Positions 14,704-22,407 of a stretch of 22,577 nt of DNA are shown one piece after another. Made by a program: the position numbers and the translations under genes. The stretch spans positions 1 through 22,577 of the forward strand of contig CAZYWA010000061.1 of assembly GCA_964650975.1 (NCBI GenBank). Reading direction: 5' to 3'. Below the pieces are notes generated by a model. The model saw only the letters and a program-made list of their open reading frames with translations, ran no database searches and was not told the DNA's origin. Source of the DNA: CAZYWA01 sp964650975 [NCBI: uncultured bacterium]. Lineage in GTDB: Bacteria > JADJOY01. Position 1 is the first letter of the stretch, and each line of letters starts with the position of its first letter.

Positions 14704-15261
14704 ATGTCGGCGCGTCGTCGCGCCGGATTTGCGGTGGGGCCCCGAAAAAATCGCGCTTTTTTCGGGGCGGGGGCTTGGAAAGCCCCCGAAGCAACCCGGA
14801 CGCGAGGGACCGCGTCCCTCCATCCCATCGAGCGCGATCATCGGTGGTCTGCGACGTTCGCCGTCCTCGCGCTGCTCGTCGGTGGCGCGCGAGCGGCGGC
14901 GAGCGAGCGTCTGCCGCGGCCGGTCCTGGTGGTGATCACCGGCGCGGGCCTGGTGCCGGCGATCGCGAGTGTCGAGCCGGGCGCCCCGGTCGCGTGGCTC
15001 AACCGGACCGGTACCGCGTCGATCGCGATCTCGTTCGAGAGCGCCTTCCCCGGCGACGCGGACGCCTGCGAGCAGCGACGTGCGTTCAGCGTGGTCCCGG
15101 GCTTTGGTCCCTTCACCACGCTCGTTCCGCCCGGTGCGGTGGTGAGCCTGTGCGCGCCCGCCGCGACCGGATCGCGAGGTGGCGCGCCGCAGCGGTTCCG
15201 CTACTCGGTCCATGGCGACCTCTCGTTCGAAGGCGCCCTCGACGTGAGCCCGCCGCCGTGA
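14704..15261 (+). CDS. Exported cupredoxin-like protein; start uncertain, possibly disrupted
   Basis: The convincing protein begins near 14845: hydrophobic signal (WSATFAVLALLVGGARA) and then a single beta-sandwich (VLVVITGAGLVPAIASVEPGAPVAWLNRTG, VVSLCAPA, FRYSVHGDLSFEGALDV) resembling cupredoxin folds, though the usual His copper ligands are not evident. No ATG, GTG or TTG lies just before the signal. The nearest in-frame starts are GTG 14734 and ATG 14704 (185 residues), which would translate through the hairpin block and REP-like R6. Either the original start was lost when repeats inserted, or an unusual start is used. The stop overlaps a possible start of the next gene (GTGA). Confidence 0.6.
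   Translation: MSARRRAGFAVGPRKNRAFFGAGAWKAPEATRTRGTASLHPIERDHRWSATFAVLALLVGGARAAASERLPRPVLVVITGAGLVPAIASVEPGAPVAWLNRTGTASIAISFESAFPGDADACEQRRAFSVVPGFGPFTTLVPPGAVVSLCAPAATGSRGGAPQRFRYSVHGDLSFEGALDVSPPP
14733..14756 (-). repeat. 24-bp intergenic repeat, copy 2
   Basis: Exact reverse complement of 3184-3207. Its right part is the left arm and loop of the hairpin at 14740-14767. Confidence 0.85.
14740..14767. repeat. Perfect 11-bp hairpin with second hairpin adjacent
   Basis: CCCCGAAAAAA (14740-14750) pairs perfectly with TTTTTTCGGGG (14757-14767) around the loop TCGCGC. Directly after it, CGGGGGCT (14768-14775) pairs with AGCCCCCG (14781-14788) around TGGAA. The paired structures resemble terminators, although the T-run sits within the stem rather than after it. 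Confidence 0.75.
14798..14822 (-). repeat. REP-like element R6
   Basis: Read on the minus strand: TGGAG, arm GGACGC, loop GGTCCCTC, arm GCGTCC (perfect 6-bp stem). It lies about 20 bp before the signal-peptide codons of the cupredoxin-like gene. Confidence 0.78.
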
Positions 15262-15263
15262 CG

Positions 15264-17024
15264 ATGCTCGGCCGACCGCCCGGCGCGCTCCGCGCGCTTC
15301 GCGCCGGATGCGCGGCGGGGGTCATCGCCTGCGCCGGCTGCGGCATGCTGCGAGCCACGAGCCCCGGAACGGAGCCCACGGCCGCGCTCTCCGCAACGCG
15401 CGCTCGAGCGCCACGCGACCTGGCGGTCGCGCCGCCGGTCTGGGCGGTCGATCGCGACACCTCGCCCGCCCTCGCGAGCGAGGTCAGCGACGCGTTCTCG
15501 GAGGCGCTCGCCACCGGCCTCTCCGACGAGGGTTTTCGCGTCCACGCCGCGGGAGCCGAGACCGGCGACGCCGGCTTCCCGAGCAGCGGCGCCCGCCTCG
15601 CGACCTCGCTCACCGCGCGCGAGAGCGCGGGAGGCGTGCGGACCGAGGTCGAGCTCACCGCTCGCGCGCACCTCGCGGCCTCGAACGGCGTCGGCTCGGA
15701 GGACGCGGACGCCACGGAGATACGGGTGGTGACGAAGGGCGAGCTGGCCGAGGGATACGAGGCGCTGTCGGCGCCCGCGGAGATGCTGGCGCGGCTCGGA
15801 ACCGCGACCGCCCGCGAGGCCGCGTCGCGACTCGGCGCCGAGGCCGCGGCATCGTGGGAGCCGCACGACCCCGAAAACCCCGTGCTGGTGCGGAAGCAAG
15901 CGCCCACCGAGAACGCGTGGGCGGTACCGGTGGGTGGCACGCTCCCGCTTCATGCCTGGGACGCGATCGACGTCAACGTCGACGGCGACCCCGGTCTCAG
16001 CGGCACGCTCTCGGTGGCCGGCTGGCCGCAACCGTTCCCGCTCGTCGAGTCGCGGCCGGGACGCTACGCGAGCCGCATCCGCGTGCCTCCAGGATCCGGC
16101 GCGGCCACCCTCGATCTCGAGGCGCGGCTCGAGGACGCGCACGGAGCCGCGGCGGAGGTCGCGATCTCACCCGGGGCGTTGCTGGCGAGCGCCGCTCGGC
16201 CCGCCCCGCCCGTCGGTCTGCACGTGCGCCGCGTGGCGCGCCCCGCGGCGTTCGCGCTCACCTGGAGCTGGGTGCCCGAGGGTGGCGTGGTGCGCCGCTA
16301 CCGGGTGTTTCGCGCCGACGGCTTTCCCTATCGATTCCATGCGATCGGCGAGACGCGCGACCCGGGGTTCTCGGATCCGCTGGCCTCCGATTCGCACGGC
16401 TACTTCGATCTGACGCGGCGCTACTACACGGTCGTGGGATACGACGCCGCGGGGAACCCGTCTCCTCCCTCGGAGCTGGTGTCGATCGCTCCCGACCAAG
16501 CCGGCGCCACCGGCAAGATGCTGTTCGCGCCGGGACGTCCGCTGGTCGAGGAGGCCGCGGCGCGGCGCGACCGGCCGTCGCTGGTGGCGCGCTACCGCGT
16601 CACCACCCGCGTGACCGGCCCGGAGCGGGTGGTGGTGGCCGCGAGCGAGATCGGCGATCCGGGAGCACGCATCGGATACGCGGCCGGTCGGATCGCGCGC
16701 GAGGCGGAGAGCGGCGACGAGCTCGACGTGGTGCTGTCCGGCAGCGCATCGGCCGCCGCGTCGGTGAGCCTCGGCGCGTCCTCGCGCGCGTGGCCGCTCG
16801 CGGAGGTGGAGCCGGGCGTGTACGCGGGAACGATGCCTCTCGGGCTGGTGCGCGGTGCCACGCGCTTGCCGGCGGCCGCGCGCGTCGTGCTACGCGACGC
16901 GGCGGGCTTCGAGGACGTGCGCCGGATCGCGATCGAAGCCGCGGCGGCCGAGCCGGGCTCGCTGCCTCCGGCGCCGGGCGAGGACGAGCCCGCAGCCGAG
17001 GACGAGACCCAGCCCGCTCCCTGA
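15264..17024 (+). CDS. Lipoprotein-like protein with FN3 domain and duplicated beta-sandwich modules
   Basis: 586 residues from ATG 15264; GTG 15258 (GTGA overlap with the previous stop) is an equally possible start two codons earlier. A hydrophobic N-terminus ends in CAGC (Cys26), a plausible though imperfect lipobox. Residues 50-200 form an alpha/beta region superficially like TolB/CsgG-type lipoprotein domains. Then come a beta module (about 215-302), an FN3-like domain (about 315-409; LTWSWVPEGGVVRRYRVFRADG, YYTVVGYDAAGNPS) and a second beta module (about 430-560). The two flanking modules share FPLVESRPGRY versus WPLAEVEPGVY, suggesting duplication. The acidic, Pro-rich tail overlaps the opposing glycosidase gene by 135 bp. 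No catalytic motif seen; a structural or binding role on the surface is inferred. Confidence 0.8.
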   Translation: MLGRPPGALRALRAGCAAGVIACAGCGMLRATSPGTEPTAALSATRARAPRDLAVAPPVWAVDRDTSPALASEVSDAFSEALATGLSDEGFRVHAAGAETGDAGFPSSGARLATSLTARESAGGVRTEVELTARAHLAASNGVGSEDADATEIRVVTKGELAEGYEALSAPAEMLARLGTATAREAASRLGAEAAASWEPHDPENPVLVRKQAPTENAWAVPVGGTLPLHAWDAIDVNVDGDPGLSGTLSVAGWPQPFPLVESRPGRYASRIRVPPGSGAATLDLEARLEDAHGAAAEVAISPGALLASAARPAPPVGLHVRRVARPAAFALTWSWVPEGGVVRRYRVFRADGFPYRFHAIGETRDPGFSDPLASDSHGYFDLTRRYYTVVGYDAAGNPSPPSELVSIAPDQAGATGKMLFAPGRPLVEEAAARRDRPSLVARYRVTTRVTGPERVVVAASEIGDPGARIGYAAGRIAREAESGDELDVVLSGSASAAASVSLGASSRAWPLAEVEPGVYAGTMPLGLVRGATRLPAAARVVLRDAAGFEDVRRIAIEAAAAEPGSLPPAPGEDEPAAEDETQPAP

Positions 17025-19232
17025 AACGGAAGCGATCTCGCCGGCGGAGTCGGCCAGGTCGCCGCCCGGTGCGATCGCACAGCCACCGCCGCCGCCCAGC
17101 GATCGAGGCGGCGGCTCGCCGCCGCTACCGCCGCTTCCGCCACTGCCCCCGCTACCGCCGCCGCCACTGGGCTGGCACGCGTCGCCGATGCCGTCGCCGT
17201 TCGAGTCGGTCTGATCGGGGTTGTAGACGTCGGGACAGTTGTCGCCGATGTCGGGAATGCCGTCGCCGTCGCGGTCGATGGTGGTCGGGTTGTCGCGCAG
17301 CACGCGCACCGCGTACTGGAGGTCGAGCGGACCCGAGACTCCGGGCGTGACCAGACCCTGATCGGTCAGGTTGTCGTCCGAGAGAGTCACGGTGACGTGG
17401 CCGTCGATCGGATCGGTGACCACGGTGCCGGGCAGCGGATCGGCGGTCTTCACCCAGTCGGTGCCGCGCCAGTAGCCGCGCTCGACGGTGAACACCTCGC
17501 CGGGCGGCACCGGCTCCTGGATCTCCGCCGAGTAGGAGACCCCGAGGATCGTGAAATCGGAATCGGCGGTCTGCACCACGGTGCCGCGCGCCGGCGAGGT
17601 CGCGTTGCCGCGGTCGACGAGGTGCACGTTCACGCCGCCCACGTTCCAGGTGCCGCCGGAGAAATTGTCCTCGTCGGGGTTGAGCACCACCCGGTCCCAG
17701 AACGAGATGAGCTTGGGCGTCCCTTCGTAGCGCGCCAGCCACGGGCCGGCGCTGCGGATCGCGTGGAACGAATCGCGCGAGTAGAACGCGCCGGAATAGG
17801 GCACACCGAGCGCGTCCTTGAAATAGGTGCCGAAGGGCAGCTGGGGGACGATGCCGCGCTGCACGCCGTCGCTCACCAGTCCGAGGAAGAGCGGCTGGAG
17901 GTCACCGTAGAGCGAATAGACGCCGTAGCCGGCGCCCACGTACGCGGGGCCGGTGTCGGGCTGCAGGCTGTCGCCCGCGATGTTCGAGCCCAGCATCCCG
18001 AACACCTGGAAGTAAGGCCGAGACTGCGAGCCGAACTCCGGCACCCACGGCAGGTTGCCGGCGATCGAGAACGGCCCGCCCTCGAAGACCTCCCACTGGT
18101 AGCCGAACATGTCGGGCCCGACGAGGCTCGCGCCGGCGTCCAGGTAGCCCTGCACGTGGTGGATCGGCGAGCCGGGGTTCTCGGTCTGCGGCGTGGTCGT
18201 GTCGTCCTCGCCGTAGCTGTTCACGATCACGGGCAGCTCGGGCACCACGTTCCGCACCGCGCGGATGAGCTCGCGGAAATAGAGGTCGAACGACCACTGG
18301 TTGAAGGCCTCCTCGATCGTCACCTTCTGGGTGAGCGTTGGGTAGCGGTCGAGGAACTGCTGGAAGGTGGGCGCGTCCGAACCGAAGCCGTCGGGCACCT
18401 TGTCGCGGTTGTTGAAGAGGTAGTCGGAGAGCGCGCACCGGCAACGCGGCAGCGCCACCACGCCCTCGTGCTGGACCTGCACCCGCACCTCGTTCTCGAG
18501 CTGCAGGCTCACGATCACGTCGCCCTGCGCGTTGGTGTCGCGAATCCAGCCGGCGAGGTCCACGATGGCCGCCTTCTCGCGGGCCAGCACGTTCGGCCAG
18601 TTGGGGCAGTAGACGCCGAAGTTGGCGGGCGGCTCGTCGGCGTCGGACGCGATCTGACCCTGGTCGTCGGTGAGCAGCCCGTAGTCCGGGAAGTTCACTG
18701 GATCGTGGACGTAATCGAAGTTGGCGGGAGGCACGATCGTGCCCTGCGCATGGAACGTGCCCGACGGCAGAGCCGACGCCGGCGCCGGCGGATACATGTC
18801 GGAGGTCGCGCGATTGCTGCGGCCGGTGATGTTGCTGCCCTGCCAGACCAGGTTGATCGCGAGTCCGCGGAGCCGCGCCTCCGCCACCATGCCGTCGAGC
18901 TGCGAGCGCGTGAGATCGTTCGTCACCACCGCGGTCCGCTCGACGTGGTCCGACCAGGTGTTCCAGTTGAGCAGCGCGCGCACCGCGTTGAAGCCCAGCT
19001 CGTGCGCCTCGTCGACGTACTGCTCGACCGGCACGTTCTCGAGCTCGGAGGGAGCGCTCTCCTCGAGGTGCACCGACAGATTGAAGAACGGCTGCTCGCC
19101 GACGATGAACGCCGGGTGGCCCTCGACGGTGCCGATGCGCGGCGACGCGGCGGCGCGCGTGGCCAAGGCCAGGGCCGCGCACGCCGTCAGAACCAGAGAC
19201 GCGCGCACCGCGATCCGGGTGGGACGGCGCAT
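16890..19232 (-). CDS. Secreted GH-A-like glycosidase paralog A, TSP3 repeat, C-terminal sorting signal
   Basis: 780 residues from ATG 19232, giving a signal peptide (cleavage near AAA-SP, residue 29). Residues 35-460 read as a TIM barrel. VSLQLENE (242-248; candidate acid/base Glu248) and WVPEFG (396-401; candidate nucleophile Glu399) fit the two-glutamate pattern of clan GH-A (GH35, GH42 and GH5 types). A beta region follows (about 500-645), then one TSP3 calcium repeat (653-687; DRDGDGIPD, DNCP, NGDGIGDAC), a GGS linker, GGGGGC (Cys718), a hydrophobic helix (738-752) and an RRRR cluster. The C-terminal tail overlaps the opposing lipoprotein gene. Specific family and substrate are not recognised. 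The paralog at 19914-22181 matches over its whole length. Confidence 0.87.
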   Translation of the reverse strand: MRRPTRIAVRASLVLTACAALALATRAAASPRIGTVEGHPAFIVGEQPFFNLSVHLEESAPSELENVPVEQYVDEAHELGFNAVRALLNWNTWSDHVERTAVVTNDLTRSQLDGMVAEARLRGLAINLVWQGSNITGRSNRATSDMYPPAPASALPSGTFHAQGTIVPPANFDYVHDPVNFPDYGLLTDDQGQIASDADEPPANFGVYCPNWPNVLAREKAAIVDLAGWIRDTNAQGDVIVSLQLENEVRVQVQHEGVVALPRCRCALSDYLFNNRDKVPDGFGSDAPTFQQFLDRYPTLTQKVTIEEAFNQWSFDLYFRELIRAVRNVVPELPVIVNSYGEDDTTTPQTENPGSPIHHVQGYLDAGASLVGPDMFGYQWEVFEGGPFSIAGNLPWVPEFGSQSRPYFQVFGMLGSNIAGDSLQPDTGPAYVGAGYGVYSLYGDLQPLFLGLVSDGVQRGIVPQLPFGTYFKDALGVPYSGAFYSRDSFHAIRSAGPWLARYEGTPKLISFWDRVVLNPDEDNFSGGTWNVGGVNVHLVDRGNATSPARGTVVQTADSDFTILGVSYSAEIQEPVPPGEVFTVERGYWRGTDWVKTADPLPGTVVTDPIDGHVTVTLSDDNLTDQGLVTPGVSGPLDLQYAVRVLRDNPTTIDRDGDGIPDIGDNCPDVYNPDQTDSNGDGIGDACQPSGGGGSGGSGGSGGSGGEPPPRSLGGGGGCAIAPGGDLADSAGEIASVSGSGLGLVLGCGLVLARRRRQRARLGRRGFDRDPAHVLEARRVA

Positions 19233-19247
19233 CAGGCACCTGGAGAA

Positions 19248-19276
19248 AGGGCCGCCCGGACGAATCGGACGGCCCT
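19248..19276 (-). terminator. Rho-independent terminator or attenuator between small lipoprotein gene and glycosidase A
   Basis: On the minus strand AGGGCCGTCCG pairs with CGGGCGGCCCT around ATTCGTC (11-bp stem, one G-T pair), followed by TTCTCC, so the stem ends in TTTCT. It sits 33 bp after the small gene's stop and 15 bp before the glycosidase start, so it could end the first transcript or tune read-through into the second. Confidence 0.6.
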
Positions 19277-19309
19277 TCACCGGCATCTTGGGCTCGGAGG
19301 CGAGTGGAG

Positions 19310-19690
19310 TCACTCGGCCTTGGGCTCGTCCTTCTTCTTGGTCGCCTTCGCGGCAACGGGCTTGGCGGCTGCCGCGGCGGCCACCGTCGCAGCGGAACCT
19401 TCCGCCTTGGGCGCCGAGGCCTGCACCGCCTTCTGCAGCTCTTCGAGGCGATCCTCGAGCTGACGGAGCCGGTTACCGAGCTTGAAGAGCGAATCCTCGT
19501 TGGCCTCGCCCTTCTGGTTCACCAGGTACGCGACGCCGACGATCGCGCCGAACAGCACCAAGTGCCAGAACCAGCCGGTGAAGAGCGGCAGATCGACCTT
19601 CTGGAGCGTTTCCTTCCCGTGGCCGCCGCATCCGGCGATGAGACCCACGACGGCGAGGGTGAAGCAAACGGGAAGTGCGCGTCGGATCAT
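19310..19690 (-). CDS. Small lipoprotein with membrane segment and coiled coil
   Basis: 126 residues from ATG 19690, with a purine-rich GGGGGA about 6 nt upstream; the longer open frame upstream runs through the promoter and is rejected. LIAGC (Cys21) is a standard lipobox. A second hydrophobic segment (about 34-58; FTGWFWHLVLFGAIVGVAYLV) is followed by a heptad-patterned coiled coil (about 66-92; LGNRLRQLEDRLEELQKAV) and an Ala/Lys-rich tail. A lipoprotein signal plus a further membrane helix is unusual; alternatively the first segment is not processed and both act as membrane helices. No known family is claimed. It has the best promoter in the window and lies between the two glycosidase paralogs. 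Confidence 0.82.
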   Translation of the reverse strand: MIRRALPVCFTLAVVGLIAGCGGHGKETLQKVDLPLFTGWFWHLVLFGAIVGVAYLVNQKGEANEDSLFKLGNRLRQLEDRLEELQKAVQASAPKAEGSAATVAAAAAAKPVAAKATKKKDEPKAE

Positions 19691-19757
19691 CGGTTTCCCC
19701 CAGGCAATTTCGTTGACGAATGAGCGTCGATTGAGCGTCGAATCACGCGATCGGCGA

Positions 19758-19786
19758 AGTATAGCGACGGGTCCCACCCGCGCCAA
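19758..19786 (-). promoter_or_regulatory. Sigma-70-like promoter of the small lipoprotein gene
   Basis: On the minus strand, TTGGCG (19786-19781), 17-bp spacer, TATACT (19763-19758). Transcription would start near 19751, giving a leader of about 60 nt. That leader contains a 10-bp direct repeat, TGAGCGTCGA on the plus strand at 19721-19730 and 19732-19741 (11-bp period, about one helical turn), a possible regulator site. Confidence 0.6.
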
Positions 19787-19899
19787 CGCAACCCTCGCGA
19801 TGGATCGCGCGTCGAAAGGCAGGGGACCGGCTCCCGCGGGCCCACGCTCGCGCGCGGTCGATCGAGGCGCGGCAGGAGCCGCGTCCTCCGGCGATTGGC

Positions 19900-19905
19900 T
19901 ACACT
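19900..19905 (+). promoter_or_regulatory. Possible -10 box for glycosidase B, implying a leaderless mRNA
   Basis: TACACT ends eight bases before the ATG at 19914, with no Shine-Dalgarno in between. No clear -35 is seen. Confidence 0.35.
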
Positions 19906-19913
19906 CGGCCCTC

Positions 19914-22181
19914 ATGCGCAGATCGGCATCGAAGAGCCCGGCGGCGCGCGCCGCGGGCCGCGCGGCGCTCGTCGCGCTGGCGCTCCTCTGGACCTCCACC
20001 GCGGCGCTCGCGGCCCCCCACATCGAGACCGCGAACGGTCACCCGGTGCTGATCGTGGACGGCGCGCCGTTTCTCGATCTCGCCGTGCAGCTCCAGGAGA
20101 ACTCGGACACCGACCCGGACGACATCACGGTCGACGAGTACCTCGATTCCGCGCGCGACCTGGGCTTCAAGGCGATCCGCGTGCCGGTGCGCTGGCGCAC
20201 CTTCGCGTCGGCCACCACGCGCACCGTGTTCCGCGCCAACGACCCCACCCGCGCCGATCTCGACGCGGTGGCCGCGGGCGCCAAGGCGCGCGGCCTCAAG
20301 ATCAACCTGGCGTGGGAAGGCTCGAACGTGATCGGCAAGGCCAACTTCGCGCCCGACGACATCGCGCAGCACTCGGGCACGTTCCACGCCAACGGCTCGC
20401 TCAAGCCGCCCGCCAACTTCGACTTCGTGAACGGCCCCGCGAGCTACGGAAGCTACGTGGTGGTCACCAATCCGGACGGCTCGATCGCCGCGAGCCAGCC
20501 GAGCACGACGTCGAATCGCGGGGTCTTCTGCTACGACTGGCCCAACGTGCTGGCGCGCGAGCGCACCGATTTCCTGGCGCTGGTCGACTGGGTGTCGCGC
20601 ACCAACGCGAGCGGCGACGTGATCATCACGCTGCAGGTCGAGAACGAGCTGGCGCTGGTCGACGAGGACGACACCAGCACCAAGCCGACCCAGCGCTGCC
20701 GCTGTGCGCTCTCGGAGCACCTGTTCGCGAACGCCAACGAGCGCACCACCGGCTTCGACCCCTCGTTCCCGACCTTCGCCCAGTACCAGCAAGCGCGCGC
20801 AGATCTGGTGCAGAAGCTCGGGATCGACGAGGTCTACACCCAGTGGTCCGAGCAACGCTACTGGGCCGAGCTGGCCAGGGCCGCGCGCGCGAAAGTGCCC
20901 AATTTCCCGCTGATCCTGAACCTCTTCGGCCACGACGATCCCGCGACTCCCGAGCCCGATCACCCCGGCTCGCCGTTCCACGACGTCGACGGCTGGATCA
21001 CGTACGCGGGTGCGTCGAGCGCGGGCCCCGACATGTACGGCTACAAGTCGGAGGTCTACGACCCGCAAGCCGACTCGGCCAAGAACTTCCTCTACGCGCC
21101 CGAGTTCGGCGCGCAGTACTACCCGCACTTCCAGGTGTTCGGCGTGCTGGGATCGAACGTCGCGACCGGCGGCGCCAGCTACATCGGCCTCGGCATGAGC
21201 AGCTACGCGCTCTACGGCGACATCGTGAGCCTGTTCGTGGGCATGGTGAGCGACGGCGTCACCCGCGGGATCTTTCCCAACGCCGCGAAGGGCACCTGGT
21301 TCCAGTCGATCGTCGGGCAGACCTACTCGGCGGCCTTCTACGAGCGCGCCACCAATGCGGCCCTCGGCTCCGCGATGGCGCCGCTCGCGCGATTTTCGGG
21401 AACCGGAAGCTTGGTGGCGTTCTTCGACACGGTGTACCTGCCCAGCGGCAACAGCTTCACCGGCGGCACCGTGAGCGTCGGCGGCATCCAGACGACGCTC
21501 ACGGATCTCGGCAGCGCGTCGAGCCCGGCGCGCGGCGCCCTGGTGCGGACCGGCGCCGACGACTTCACCGTGGTGGGCGTCTCGTACAAGGCGCGTCTCC
21601 AGGTGACGCCGCCCTCGGGTGGGTTCGTGGTCGAGCGCGGCGCCTGGAACGGCGACACCTGGCAGAAGAGCGCCGACGCGCTCGACGGCTCGGTCACCGT
21701 CGAGTCGAACGCCGTGACGGTGACGATGTCCGCCGACGAGCGCTCCACCACCGGACCGCTCACCATCGGCGTCGGCGGACCGCTCGATCTGCAGTACGCG
21801 GTCCGCATCCGCGCCGCGTCCGGCGGCGGCGCACCCGACGCCGACGGTGACGGCGTTCCCGATTCGAGCGACAACTGCCCCACGGTCTACAACCCCGACC
21901 AGAAGGATTCCGACGGCAACGGCGTCGGCGACGCCTGCCAGACGATCGCCGACCGCGACGGCGACGGCATCCCCGATTCCACCGACAACTGCCCCGACAC
22001 GCCCAACGCCGACCAGGCCGACGCGAACGGCAACGGCGTCGGCGACGCCTGCGAAACCCCGCCTCCCACCGGCGGCGGAGGCGGCGGCTGCGTCGTGAGC
22101 GGCACGACGCCGCCGGCGGGGTCGATCGCCGCGATCGGCCTCCTGGCGTTCGCCCTGACGCTCCGCCGCCGACTCAGCTGA
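19914..22181 (+). CDS. Secreted GH-A-like glycosidase paralog B, two TSP3 repeats, C-terminal sorting signal
   Basis: 755 residues from ATG 19914, with a signal peptide (cleavage near ALA-AP, residue 33). It is collinear with paralog A: similar start (NGHPVLIVDGAPFLDL), TIM-barrel-like core, ITLQVENE (238-245; candidate acid/base Glu245), CRCALSEHLF, GPDMYGYKSEVYDP and YAPEFG (394-399; candidate nucleophile Glu397). The beta region is at about 495-632. It carries two TSP3 repeats (642-676 and 680-713) where A has one, then a Gly run, Cys726, a hydrophobic helix (736-750) and RRR. Expected to be exported and surface-anchored, with calcium-bound stalk repeats. The enzyme family is inferred from the two-glutamate motif pattern only; the substrate is unknown. 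Confidence 0.88.
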   Translation: MRRSASKSPAARAAGRAALVALALLWTSTAALAAPHIETANGHPVLIVDGAPFLDLAVQLQENSDTDPDDITVDEYLDSARDLGFKAIRVPVRWRTFASATTRTVFRANDPTRADLDAVAAGAKARGLKINLAWEGSNVIGKANFAPDDIAQHSGTFHANGSLKPPANFDFVNGPASYGSYVVVTNPDGSIAASQPSTTSNRGVFCYDWPNVLARERTDFLALVDWVSRTNASGDVIITLQVENELALVDEDDTSTKPTQRCRCALSEHLFANANERTTGFDPSFPTFAQYQQARADLVQKLGIDEVYTQWSEQRYWAELARAARAKVPNFPLILNLFGHDDPATPEPDHPGSPFHDVDGWITYAGASSAGPDMYGYKSEVYDPQADSAKNFLYAPEFGAQYYPHFQVFGVLGSNVATGGASYIGLGMSSYALYGDIVSLFVGMVSDGVTRGIFPNAAKGTWFQSIVGQTYSAAFYERATNAALGSAMAPLARFSGTGSLVAFFDTVYLPSGNSFTGGTVSVGGIQTTLTDLGSASSPARGALVRTGADDFTVVGVSYKARLQVTPPSGGFVVERGAWNGDTWQKSADALDGSVTVESNAVTVTMSADERSTTGPLTIGVGGPLDLQYAVRIRAASGGGAPDADGDGVPDSSDNCPTVYNPDQKDSDGNGVGDACQTIADRDGDGIPDSTDNCPDTPNADQADANGNGVGDACETPPPTGGGGGGCVVSGTTPPAGSIAAIGLLAFALTLRRRLS

Positions 22182-22195
22182 CGCGACCGATCGCC

Positions 22196-22231
22196 CGGAG
22201 GGACGCGGTCCGGACGCGGTCCCTCGCATCC
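22196..22231 (+). repeat. REP-like element R7 with internal duplication
   Basis: CGGAG, then GGACGCGGTCC twice in tandem (22201-22211, 22212-22222), completing the loop GGTCCCTC and arm GCATCC. One stem position is a mismatch on this strand (G-U on the opposite-strand RNA). It begins 14 bp after the glycosidase B stop. Confidence 0.72.
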
Positions 22232-22407
22232 GCGGCGATCACGCTGCACGGCGCGGACTTCCTGCGCGGCGCGCCGTCGAAACGGTTACGGTTTCTGGCC
22301 CGGTCCGCGGGTCGCCGATTCGGGATCGGCTGGACCCCGCTCTTGCTGGCGTACCTGCGACGTCGTTTCGTGAAGCGCAGGCTGCTCGGCCCGGTGCGGA
22401 AGGCGGG

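Noticed and set aside
17090-17165. Short GGS-type tandem repeats
   Set aside because: Explained as the flexible Gly-Ser linker before the sorting signal of glycosidase A.
17397-19463. 688-codon open frame on + opposite glycosidase A
   Set aside because: Val/His/Arg-rich shadow; no start signal or domain.
19899-22229. 776-codon open frame on - opposite glycosidase B
   Set aside because: Low-complexity Arg/Val/Gly shadow of the TSP3-containing gene.
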